Shown here one piece after another: positions 53,860-60,258 of a stretch of 64,000 nucleotides of DNA. The position numbers were made by a program, and so were the translations under genes. The notes under the pieces are model-generated. The model was not told the DNA's origin. It did not search any database and saw nothing but the letters and a program-made list of their open reading frames with translations. Position 1 is the stretch's first letter. Each line of letters begins with the position of its first letter. Location of the stretch: the NCBI RefSeq assembly GCF_001434135.1, contig NZ_AZEB01000007.1:1-64000 (forward strand). Reading direction: 5' to 3'. Origin of the DNA: Lentilactobacillus kisonensis DSM 19906 = JCM 15041 (GTDB lineage: Bacteria > Bacillota > Bacilli > Lactobacillales > Lactobacillaceae).

Positions 53860-53888
53860 AATATATATGATTTACAAGTTCTTGTCAA
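53860..53888 (-). promoter_or_regulatory. Promoter of the oppA leader
   Basis: TTGACA (53883-53888), a 17-bp spacer and TATATT (53860-53865) on the minus strand: near-consensus, 27 bp ahead of the leader ribosome site. Confidence 0.85.
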
Positions 53889-53895
53889 CAAAAGA

Positions 53896-53936
53896 AGTGA
53901 GCGGAGTCAGGTTTCTGCCTGACGCAGCGGTCCTAA
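53896..53936 (-). repeat. Internally deleted VSH element
   Basis: Both ends are intact (TTAGGACCGCTGC and TCCGCTCACT) but only the first stem remains: GTCAGGC AGAAA CCTGAC folds as a small hairpin. The whole P2-apex section is missing, as if the arms had been joined by deletion. Even here the stem sequence is unique and self-complementary. Confidence 0.75.
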
Positions 53937-53940
53937 ATAA

Positions 53941-54058
53941 AGTGAGCGGAGCAAAGCGGTTAGAGACTGGAGTCTAAGGTGCTTTCGGCTTAAGTCCCGG
54001 GCTTGGGCTTAAGTCGGAAGTTCCTTAGATGCAAGTCTCTGCTTTGCGCAGCGGTCCT
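53941..54058 (-). repeat. VSH hairpin element, copy 7
   Basis: Sense strand minus. Stems: GCAAAGC/GCTTTGC, AGAGACT/AGTCTCT, TCTAAGG/CCTTAGA, GACTTAAG-CCC with GGG-ACTTAAG at the apex. The upper stem sequence is unlike any other copy but pairs well. Confidence 0.85.
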
Positions 54059-54064
54059 AAAAAA

Positions 54065-54102
54065 AGTGAGCGGAGCAAAGCGGTTAGAAGTCTGCACCTA
54101 AA
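54065..54102 (-). repeat. Truncated VSH element at the end of the histidine phosphatase gene
   Basis: Only the right end is present (minus strand: TTTTAGGTGCAGACTTCTAACCGC... to CCGCTCACT). The gene's TAG stop lies in it, so the element fragment forms the 3' end of the reading frame. Confidence 0.75.
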
Positions 54103-54733
54103 ACCCCGGCTGAACCACCCGATTATAATAACGCAAGTAATAGGCCTGGGTAGCGGTAGTATAAGTGATCTTAGTAACACTCGTATTATCAGGTTCCTCA
54201 ATCACCATCATCTCTTTAGGTGATCCCATTGCCGCTAATACGGCCGCTTTAATGGTAAAACCGTGGGTAACAACAATAATTTTTTCATCGGGATTCTGAT
54301 GACTGACATCGACCATAAACTGGCTTGCTCTACCAATGACATCCTCAAACGTTTCTGCATGGCCCCCGGCCTCATTGACGTAAGTGGGTAAAACATCGTT
54401 AAGGACGTGGTCAAAGACAGCCGGATATTCTTCCTCTAATACTTTGTTCTTTTGACCATCCCAATCACCATAGGATATTTCCAGCAGCCGTTTATCATAG
54501 GTTATCGGTAAGTTCGCACTCTGATTGAGGATGCTTGCAGTGTCCTTTGTCCGCTGCAGCGGGCTTGCAATGATTTTATCCGCAAACGAGATATCGAAAC
54601 CTGCATGCAAACTTTCCGCTTGTCTCTTTCCGGTTTCCGAAAGGTACGTCATTTCAGTATTAATGATTCCCTGCTTAAGGCCAATGGCGTTTGCTTCCGT
54701 CTGGCCGTGGCGGATGAAGTAAAAATCAGTCAT
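54098..54733 (-). CDS. Histidine phosphatase family protein
   Basis: A 211-residue member of the phosphoglycerate-mutase-like histidine phosphatase superfamily. The RHG motif FYFIRHGQTEANAIG (phospho-His near residue 8) and the second catalytic VVTHGFTIKAAVL are present. The start at 54733 follows GGAGG with 8-base spacing. Substrate unknown. Some family members are phosphoserine phosphatases, and this gene is divergent from serC-serA in a window without serB, so that role is possible (inference). Its stop codon comes from a VSH fragment. Confidence 0.85.
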   Translation of the reverse strand: MTDFYFIRHGQTEANAIGLKQGIINTEMTYLSETGKRQAESLHAGFDISFADKIIASPLQRTKDTASILNQSANLPITYDKRLLEISYGDWDGQKNKVLEEEYPAVFDHVLNDVLPTYVNEAGGHAETFEDVIGRASQFMVDVSHQNPDEKIIVVTHGFTIKAAVLAAMGSPKEMMVIEEPDNTSVTKITYTTATQAYYLRYYNRVVQPGF

Positions 54734-54862
54734 GTTGGTTTCCTCCAGAGCGTTGCTTTGATTGATCGCCGCCTTCACCAATAGCGCAACGATTCTCATT
54801 AAAATTTACCATGTTAATGGCACTGTTGCAAACCTACCCGTCAAAAATTATTCCAAATACTG

Positions 54863-54890
54863 TTGCATTTATCTGAGCGTTCTGTTAGAT
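54863..54890 (+). promoter_or_regulatory. Probable promoter of the serC-serA leader
   Basis: TTGCAT (54863-54868), a 16-bp spacer and TTAGAT (54885-54890), about 17 bp before the leader ribosome site. Moderate match only. Confidence 0.5.
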
Positions 54891-54919
54891 TTTAATTATA
54901 AGAAATGGAGGCTATTCAC

Positions 54920-54988
54920 ATGAAAGTGGATTTAACTAGTTTAACAACAACTACATCATCCTCCTGGTCTACGGTGTCATTCGTGTAG
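54920..54988 (+). CDS. Serine/threonine-rich leader peptide of serC-serA
   Basis: A 22-codon frame with GGAGG (54907-54911) 8 bases before ATG and a TAG stop. The peptide reads MKVDLTSLTTTTSSSWSTVS then FV: six Ser and six Thr. The Ser codons AGT, TCA, TCC, TCC, TCT and TCA span different tRNA(Ser) isoacceptors. It sits in front of serine biosynthesis genes and a terminator, so it is a clear candidate sensor of charged tRNA(Ser). Confidence 0.88.
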   Translation: MKVDLTSLTTTTSSSWSTVSFV

Positions 54989-55112
54989 GCCATCTTTTGA
55001 TATGAGTTAACCTCAGCAAAAGGCCTTACATGGATGAACTTTTCATCACACTGTGAGGCCAGTAAACGATCAACAAACCGGCTCTCGCAGTGTCATTCTG
55101 CGGGAGCCTTTT
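54987..55112 (+). promoter_or_regulatory. Serine attenuator: alternative hairpins and terminator
   Basis: Segments. A GGCCATCTTTTG (54988-54999) starts at the leader stop. B CAAAAGGCC (55017-55025) pairs with A, with TGAG/CTCA inside. B's GGCCTTACA (55022-55030) pairs with C TGTGAGGCC (55052-55060). C CACTGTGAGGCC (55049-55060) pairs with D GGCTCTCGCAGTG (55080-55092), the antiterminator. D GGCTCTCGCAG pairs with E CTGCGGGAGCC (55098-55108), followed by TTTTAATTT, the terminator. Stalling at Ser codons leaves A free, so A:B and C:D form and the genes are on. Full translation covers A, so B:C and D:E form and they are off. Confidence 0.87.
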
Positions 55113-55138
55113 AATTTAAGATAAGGGAGTTTTGAGTT

Positions 55139-56215
55139 ATGACGGTTTATAATTTTGCGGCGGGGCCAGCCACGCTACCTGATCCAGTAATTAAACAAAT
55201 TCAATCAGAGTTGCCTTCACTTCAGGGAACGGGCATGAGTATTCTTGAGATTTCTCATCGTTCTGCCATGTTTGACGATATTATCAACACTGCCGAGCAA
55301 GACATTCGCGATTTAATGCACGTCCCCGATAACTATCACGTTTTGTTTTTCCAAGGTGGTGGCACCGGCCAATTCGCAGCCGTTCCACTCAACTTGGCAA
55401 CGAACCATCATCGAATTGCCTTACTTGATAGCGGCCACTGGGCATCCCGCGCCGGCGATGAAGCTACTAACTTAGGCGTTAGCGTTGATACCCTGGCTTC
55501 CACCAAGGCTGACCACTACCAAAAGCTCCCCCAATCAAACCAGTCACTTTCCTCATCAGAGTATGATTATCTTCACGTCACGACTAACAACACCATTGAG
55601 GGAACCGCGTACCACACGTTACCCACTCACGGTGACGTTACGTTAGTTGGCGACCTATCATCCAACTTTATGGCTGAGGAATACAACGTTAAAGATTTTG
55701 GCTTGATATTCGGTGGTGTTCAAAAAAATCTCGGCCCAGCTGGCGTTACAATTGTGATTGTCCGTGATGATCTCGTTAAACCAGTGGCCCACATCCCTAG
55801 CATCCTCAACTATTCACTGTTCGTTAAGAAAAATTCAATGTTTAACACACCGCCAGTATTTGCAATTTATGCGACTGGCCTGGTTCTCAAATGGCTCAAG
55901 CAACAAGGTGGCTTAGCTGAAATTGAAAGACTTAACCGCAAGAAGTCAGCCTTACTATACGACTACCTGGATGATTCCAAACTATTCACCAACTACATCA
56001 AGAAATCCGACAGATCACTCACCAACGTGCCATTTACAACTGACAACGCTGATCTCGACAACCAAGTGATTCAAGCTGCGGCCGATACTGGTTTGATGAA
56101 TCTAAAAGGCCACAGAAGTGTCGGCGGCCTGCGGGCAAGTCTCTATAACGCCATGCCAATTGAGGGAGTTCAGGCACTCGTTGACTTTTTACACAATTTT
56201 GAACAGAAGAATTAG
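55139..56215 (+). CDS. serC: Phosphoserine aminotransferase
   Basis: A 358-residue PLP enzyme making O-phosphoserine from 3-phosphohydroxypyruvate and glutamate. The N-terminal MTVYNFAAGPATLPDPV, LFFQGGGTGQFAAVPLN, the Asp in TLVGDLSSNFM and PLP-Lys in IFGGVQKNLGPAGVTIV are diagnostic. First structural gene of the serC-serA operon, 31 bp after the attenuator terminator. Its TAG stop is the TAG of a VSH element that follows at once. Confidence 0.95.
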   Translation: MTVYNFAAGPATLPDPVIKQIQSELPSLQGTGMSILEISHRSAMFDDIINTAEQDIRDLMHVPDNYHVLFFQGGGTGQFAAVPLNLATNHHRIALLDSGHWASRAGDEATNLGVSVDTLASTKADHYQKLPQSNQSLSSSEYDYLHVTTNNTIEGTAYHTLPTHGDVTLVGDLSSNFMAEEYNVKDFGLIFGGVQKNLGPAGVTIVIVRDDLVKPVAHIPSILNYSLFVKKNSMFNTPPVFAIYATGLVLKWLKQQGGLAEIERLNRKKSALLYDYLDDSKLFTNYIKKSDRSLTNVPFTTDNADLDNQVIQAAADTGLMNLKGHRSVGGLRASLYNAMPIEGVQALVDFLHNFEQKN

Positions 56216-56332
56216 GACAGCTCCTCCAAGCAACAATCTACGTGTAAGCACCTTGGAGAAAAATCCCCAAATCCGGAATTTCCCTCCAAGGAGACTTACA
56301 CTCCGATTGTTAACCACTTGGATCCGCTCACT
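56212..56332 (+). repeat. VSH hairpin element, copy 9 (between serC and serA)
   Basis: Sense strand plus, as for the operon. Stems: TCCAAG/CTTGGA, AACAATC/GATTGTT, TGTAAG/CTTACA, CCTTGGAG/CTCCAAGG, apex AAATCC...GGAATTT. Three stems are unique to this copy on both sides. Supplies the serC stop codon. Confidence 0.88.
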
Positions 56333-56336
56333 GATT

Positions 56337-56458
56337 TTAGGACAGCTGCGCAAAGCAGAAACTTCCACATAAGCACCTCTGACAAAAATCCCCAAAACCA
56401 GGGATTTCTGTCAGAGGAGACTTATGCTCCAGTTTCTAACCGCTTTGCTCCGCTCACT
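56337..56458 (+). repeat. VSH hairpin element, copy 10 (tandem, between serC and serA)
   Basis: Four bases after copy 9. Stems: GCAAAGC/GCTTTGC, AGAAACT/AGTTTCT, CATAAG/CTTATG, CCTCTGACA/TGTCAGAGG, apex AAATCCC...GGGATTT. It ends 6 bp before the serA ribosome site. The two neighbouring copies differ strongly in stem sequence, so they are not a recent tandem duplication. Confidence 0.88.
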
Positions 56459-56479
56459 TTAGAAGGAGAGACCAACACG

Positions 56480-57646
56480 ATGTATCAAGTAAAAACCTAT
56501 AACGCCATTGCCCAAGCTGGGCTAGATCAATTTACTGATAATTACCAAATTAACAAGACTGACGATGCGGATGCTTACCTAATCCGATCGGTTAATTTAC
56601 ATGACCAGACCTTTCCAAAGAGTCTCAAGGTTATCGCTAGAGCCGGCGCCGGCTACAATAATATTCCCTTAGATAAGGCAACCCAAAACGGAACGGCTGT
56701 ATTTAATACACCAGGCAGTAACGCTAATGCCGTTAAGGAACTGATCATTGCCCTACTAGTTGCATCATCCCGGAATTTATTTGCGGCTGCAAATTACGCT
56801 GCTCATAATAGTGGTGCCGATATTTCACTCCGGACTGAAAAGGACAAAACCAGATTTAAGGGAACGGAATTAACCGGACGCACCCTTGCCGTTATTGGAG
56901 TTGGTCACGTTGGTTCACTCGTTGCCAACGCTGCCAGTGCTTTGGGCATGAACGTAATTGGCTACGATCCTTACCTTTCAGCCGATGCCGCTTGGCACAT
57001 TTCGACTCGTATTACTCGGGCAAGAACACTGGGTGACGCATTAAAAAGCGCGGATTATGTCACCATCCACGTGCCCAAGAATGAGGAAACCACTGGCCTA
57101 ATTGGTAGTGAGCAAATGGAAATCATGAAGGATGGCGTCAAACTATTCAATTATTCTAGGGGTGGCATCGTGGATAACGCTGCGGCAATTGAAGCCTTAG
57201 ATGCCCGTAAAATTCGGACATATTACACTGATTTCGGCGAGAATATTTTATTGAACCGCGAAGATGTCGTCGTTACTCCCCATATTGGCGGTTCAACGAT
57301 TGAAGCCGAAGCAAATGGTGCGACTCAGGGTGCTAACACGATTATGACCTACCTAGAAACTGGTAACATTCTAAATTCAGTCAACTTGCCTAACCTCCAA
57401 GTGCCATTTAATGCCCCTTATCGGGTTACGATTATCCATCAAAATATCCCCAACATGGTCGGCCAAATTGCAACGGCTTTAGCAGATGCTGGCATCAACA
57501 TCGAAAGTATGAGCAATGCCGCCAGAGATGGTGTGGCATATACCATCATCGACTTAGATAATTTGAAGAACGAAGAAGATAACAAACTCATTCAACGATT
57601 AAGTAAAATCGATGCTGTCTATCGGGTACGTGTATTGAAAAAGTAA
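56480..57646 (+). CDS. serA: D-3-phosphoglycerate dehydrogenase
   Basis: A 388-residue NAD-dependent enzyme for the first step of serine synthesis, of the short type with one ACT domain. LAVIGVGHVGSLVANAAS binds NAD. VKLFNYSRGGIVDNAA carries the Arg and VVVTPHIGGSTIEAE the His. The ACT domain spans about residues 310-388 (YRVTIIHQNIPNMVGQIA), presumably for serine feedback. The ATG at 56480 follows AAGGAGAG; the open frame extends upstream only through the repeat elements. Confidence 0.93.
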   Translation: MYQVKTYNAIAQAGLDQFTDNYQINKTDDADAYLIRSVNLHDQTFPKSLKVIARAGAGYNNIPLDKATQNGTAVFNTPGSNANAVKELIIALLVASSRNLFAAANYAAHNSGADISLRTEKDKTRFKGTELTGRTLAVIGVGHVGSLVANAASALGMNVIGYDPYLSADAAWHISTRITRARTLGDALKSADYVTIHVPKNEETTGLIGSEQMEIMKDGVKLFNYSRGGIVDNAAAIEALDARKIRTYYTDFGENILLNREDVVVTPHIGGSTIEAEANGATQGANTIMTYLETGNILNSVNLPNLQVPFNAPYRVTIIHQNIPNMVGQIATALADAGINIESMSNAARDGVAYTIIDLDNLKNEEDNKLIQRLSKIDAVYRVRVLKK

Positions 57647-57670
57647 ATGAAATTTAAGATAGTTAAAGTA

Positions 57671-57704
57671 AAGGGAGTTGGTGCTAGTCATCAATTCCCT
57701 TTTG
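57671..57704 (+). terminator. Terminator of the serC-serA operon
   Basis: AAGGGAGTTG pairs with CAATTCCCTT (one G-T pair) and is followed by TTGC. The frame that opens across it at 57647 is not a gene. Confidence 0.75.
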
Positions 57705-57782
57705 CATTCCATTTAGCTACTTATGCAAATCTTTCCTATATTCCACCGGTTGCGCTAAAATATGACTTGTTACTAATACTTA

Positions 57783-57896
57783 TTAGGACAGCTGCGCAAA
57801 GCAGAAACCTGCACCTAAGCCTCCTTCACCAAAAGCCCAGGATTTCTGATGAAGGAAACTTAGGCTCCGGTTTCTAACCGCTTTGCTCCGCTCACT
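57783..57896 (+). repeat. VSH hairpin element, copy 11
   Basis: Sense strand plus, ending about 20 bp before the CPBP gene start. Stems: GCAAAGC/GCTTTGC, AGAAACC/GGTTTCT, CCTAAG/CTTAGG, CCTTCA/TGAAGG. The apex has lost a few bases on the left (AAAAGCCCAGGATTT). Confidence 0.85.
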
Positions 57897-57915
57897 TACT
57901 TAGGGGGTTGAGGGT

Positions 57916-58674
57916 ATGAAAAGATTTTGGTTTGAGCGCAAAACCGACCAACGGGAATTCCCATTACTCGATACAAAGCTTGATCAGTGGCGACTATGGG
58001 CGCTACTCCTGTTTGTTTCAATTGGCACGGTCATCTGGGTGGCTTTTGCTGCGGCCATGAATTTCAAAAGTTTCTTGGCGACAACCGTTTTTGACGATAT
58101 GATTCCAGCTATTATTATGATCGGCGGGGTCTTGTACCTTAGCCAAGGCCACCTTCTACGATTATTTGGCAAACCCCGCTGGTCCGACTTTGGCTTTGGA
58201 GCCATTATGTTCATTCTCCAATTAATCTACGCATATGTGGCGGCAACCGTCATACCGAAGCTAGGGGGATCATTAGGCGAAAATGGCGCCGCTACCCAAA
58301 TTGGGAAATCAAGCAATAAATTAATGGCATACTTCCAGAGTATCTTCTCAGATCTTTTTGATCTAATGAATGAAGAACTGCTTAGTATTGTCATCTTCTT
58401 AACAATTGCTGCACTTTTGATTCAGTATTACCATCTCAATCGCCGGGCTGGTCTCGGAATTGCGATGCTTGCGTCAATGTTTATCTTTGGAATGCTTCAC
58501 TTTCAAACCTATAACTGGAATCTGGTTCAGATGCTGGCCATCATTGCGATTGAGCGTTTTTTCCTCAATGCAACCTTCATCCGCAGCAAGACCATCTGGC
58601 CATCTTACGTAGCTCACATGGTCTTCGATGGATTGGCGTTTTTGGCGGCAATGTATTATTTGCCGGTTCATTAA
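57916..58674 (+). CDS. CPBP-family intramembrane protease-like protein
   Basis: A 252-residue protein with about seven hydrophobic helices. The CPBP/Abi motifs are recognisable: a Glu-Glu pair in LMNEELLSIVIF, then FGMLHFQTYNW (His) and the C-terminal HMVFDGLAFLAAMY. The residue expected as Arg after EExxx is not Arg here, so activity is uncertain. Family members process peptides or give bacteriocin self-immunity. It stands alone, between a VSH element and a terminator. Confidence 0.78.
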   Translation: MKRFWFERKTDQREFPLLDTKLDQWRLWALLLFVSIGTVIWVAFAAAMNFKSFLATTVFDDMIPAIIMIGGVLYLSQGHLLRLFGKPRWSDFGFGAIMFILQLIYAYVAATVIPKLGGSLGENGAATQIGKSSNKLMAYFQSIFSDLFDLMNEELLSIVIFLTIAALLIQYYHLNRRAGLGIAMLASMFIFGMLHFQTYNWNLVQMLAIIAIERFFLNATFIRSKTIWPSYVAHMVFDGLAFLAAMYYLPVH

Positions 58675-58740
58675 AATTGATTGACTTCAACTATTAAGAG
58701 ACTAATCAAAACAATCCAGATAGCAATTTCTACCTAACGA

Positions 58741-58784
58741 AGGGCCACAATCATTTCAAAACTGGAATGATTGTGGCCCTTTTC
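58741..58784 (+). terminator. Strong terminator after the CPBP gene
   Basis: AGGGCCACAATCATT (58741-58755) pairs perfectly with AATGATTGTGGCCCT (58766-58780), followed by TTTTC. The following stretch to 58940 shows no gene. Confidence 0.9.
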
Positions 58785-58948
58785 TGAGATCGTATAAAAA
58801 GTTTCCAACGTTCCAATTTGCCACCTATCAGCAATAGTTGCCGCCTAAAGGAAGCTGAGTCAATTAATCAAAAGCTCAAAAGGGAGAAAGGTTAATCAGC
58901 AAATTGAATGAACAACCTATCACCGTTTCTTTTACCCACAGAATGTGC

Positions 58949-58954
58949 TATGAT
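58949..58954 (+). promoter_or_regulatory. Extended -10 promoter of gdx
   Basis: TGC-TATGAT is an extended -10 (TGn upstream). No good -35 is visible. Transcription would start just before the leader hairpin at 58974. Confidence 0.55.
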
Positions 58955-58970
58955 ATTTTTAATTAAATAA

Positions 58971-59055
58971 CGACTGCCACCGGGCAGCAATTGTTGGTAC
59001 TTTTGACAATTCCGTTAGGTCTTTGAAGGAATTGTGAGGGGTACCATTTTCTTTT
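58971..59055 (+). promoter_or_regulatory. Structured leader of gdx with terminator, candidate guanidine riboswitch
   Basis: A tight hairpin CTGCC-ACCG-GGCAG (58974-58987) is followed by a long terminator hairpin. In it GGTAC-TTTTG-ACAATTCC (58996-59013) pairs with GGAATTGT-GAGG-GGTACC (59028-59045), followed by ATTTTCTTTT. AATTGT at 58990-58995 can instead pair with ACAATT in the terminator's left arm, so an on/off switch is possible. There is no open frame for a leader peptide. The downstream gene is a guanidinium exporter, a class often under guanidine riboswitches. I cannot assign one of the known classes from memory. Confidence 0.55.
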
Positions 59056-59174
59056 AGGACAGCTGCGCAAAGCAGAACTCTGCACATAAGCACCACCAGC
59101 AAAAATTCCAGAACCGGGAATTTCCGCTGGCGGAGACTTATGTTCCGAGTTCTAACCGCTTTGTTCCGCTCACT
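59054..59174 (+). repeat. VSH hairpin element, copy 12
   Basis: Sense strand plus. It begins inside the T-run of the gdx leader terminator and ends 8 bp before the gdx ribosome site. Stems: GCAAAGC/GCTTTG, AGAACTC/GAGTTCT, CATAAG/CTTATG, CCACCAGC/GCTGGCGG (one G-T pair), apex AATTCC AGAACC GGGAATT. Most similar to copy 2. Confidence 0.88.
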
Positions 59175-59193
59175 TATTTTTAGGAGGATATCT

Positions 59194-59508
59194 ATGAATT
59201 GGATCACATTGATTATCGCCGGACTTTTTGAAGTTGTTTGGGCAACTGCCATGAAATTTAGTCATGGGTTCACCAACCTCACGCCAACAATTATCACCTT
59301 TATTGGCATGCTGATCAGCTTCTTTTTACTAGCCCACGCAACCAAAACATTGCCGCTCGCAATTGCCTATCCAGTCTGGACTGGGATCGGCGCGGTGGGA
59401 ACAGTGATTGCCGGCATCGTTTTATTTGGTGATAAGATTTCAGCCATCACTTGGGTCTTTGTGGTAATGCTGCTGGTTAGTATTGTGGGGATTAAGATGA
59501 CGAGCTGA
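59194..59508 (+). CDS. gdx: Small multidrug resistance family guanidinium exporter
   Basis: A 104-residue four-helix SMR protein of the SugE/Gdx branch. MNWITLIIAGLFEVVWATAM, KFSHGFTNLTPTIITF and AIAYPVWTGIGAVGTV follow E. coli SugE closely, with the essential Glu 13 (LFEVVW) and the conserved Trp. Gdx proteins exchange guanidinium for protons as dual-topology dimers. Single-gene arrangement fits dual topology. ATG at 59194 after AGGAGG. Controlled by the structured leader upstream. Confidence 0.88.
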   Translation: MNWITLIIAGLFEVVWATAMKFSHGFTNLTPTIITFIGMLISFFLLAHATKTLPLAIAYPVWTGIGAVGTVIAGIVLFGDKISAITWVFVVMLLVSIVGIKMTS

Positions 59509-59618
59509 TTCAAAGTTAGCAATTATAATTAATCGTTCACTCGGGACATCCCTTTAATTATGGTAGAATTAATTCATAATTAGCTTAGCAAAATTGTTTT
59601 ATCTGAGGAGGCCTTCAC

Positions 59619-60170
59619 GTGTTTAAAACTTGGCATCACCCCGGTAGAATCCTCGATCGCAAAAATATTTACAGTGGCCGGGTATTTGCTGTCGATCAGC
59701 TGCACATCCAAACCCCTGATGGCCTGAAAGTCGAACGTGATTTAATCAAGACCGACCCTACCATCACAATCCTAGCAATCACTGCTGATCAGCAAGTTAT
59801 CATGACCAGCGAATACCGTGCTGGCGTCAACAGTGATTCCGTCTCACTACCAGCCGGAATTGTGAATCCTGGCGAAACCGCTGACCAAGCTGCTAAACGG
59901 GAACTACAGGAAGAAACTGGCTACATCGCGCAATCCGTCACCAAGATGACTCGGATCACCTCATCAGAGGGGTTCATGGATCAATTTGCTGACTTGATGC
60001 TGATCAAATTTGATCCCATCGACCGTGTTTCAACTCACTTTGATCAGGATGAATTCGTCAACAGTGAGCTTGTGCCACTCACCCAAGTCCTTCAATGGAT
60101 TAAAGTTGGTAAGGTCAATACAGCTCAGGCAGTGTCGACGGTTAGCTATTATGAATTATTTATGAAATAA
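59619..60170 (+). CDS. NUDIX hydrolase, ADP-ribose pyrophosphatase type
   Basis: A 183-residue NUDIX enzyme with a complete Nudix box, GIVNPGETADQAAKRELQEE then TGY. The N-terminal RVFAVDQLHIQTPDG and the SSEGFMDQFADLMLIKF segment fit the ADP-ribose pyrophosphatase (NudF) group that cleaves ADP-ribose to AMP and ribose 5-phosphate. It starts at GTG with GAGGAGG 7 bases upstream. Confidence 0.88.
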   Translation: MFKTWHHPGRILDRKNIYSGRVFAVDQLHIQTPDGLKVERDLIKTDPTITILAITADQQVIMTSEYRAGVNSDSVSLPAGIVNPGETADQAAKRELQEETGYIAQSVTKMTRITSSEGFMDQFADLMLIKFDPIDRVSTHFDQDEFVNSELVPLTQVLQWIKVGKVNTAQAVSTVSYYELFMK

Positions 60171-60229
60171 AAAACGATTACTCACAATTGCGACCATTAC
60201 ATGGCCCAAATGTGACTAATCGTTTTTTT
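60171..60229. terminator. Bidirectional terminator
   Basis: AAAACGATTA-C-TCACA pairs with TGTGA-C-TAATCGTTTT, followed by TTT. It separates the convergent NUDIX and tag genes. Confidence 0.85.
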
Positions 60230-60258
60230 GACTTAAGAGTTCGTAACTAACTTTTTAT

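Noticed and set aside
54890-55138. T-box leader for serC-serA
   Set aside because: No AGGGTGGNACCGCG T-box sequence or specifier-loop stem was found. The Ser-rich reading frame and paired segments explain the region better.
57647-57877. Small open frame after serA
   Set aside because: It runs through the serA terminator and a VSH element, has no ribosome site and no recognisable protein sequence.
253-59174. CRISPR repeats or an insertion sequence family
   Set aside because: The elements are dispersed, about 120 bp, hairpin-forming, with no regular spacers and no transposase. No consistent target-site duplication could be seen.
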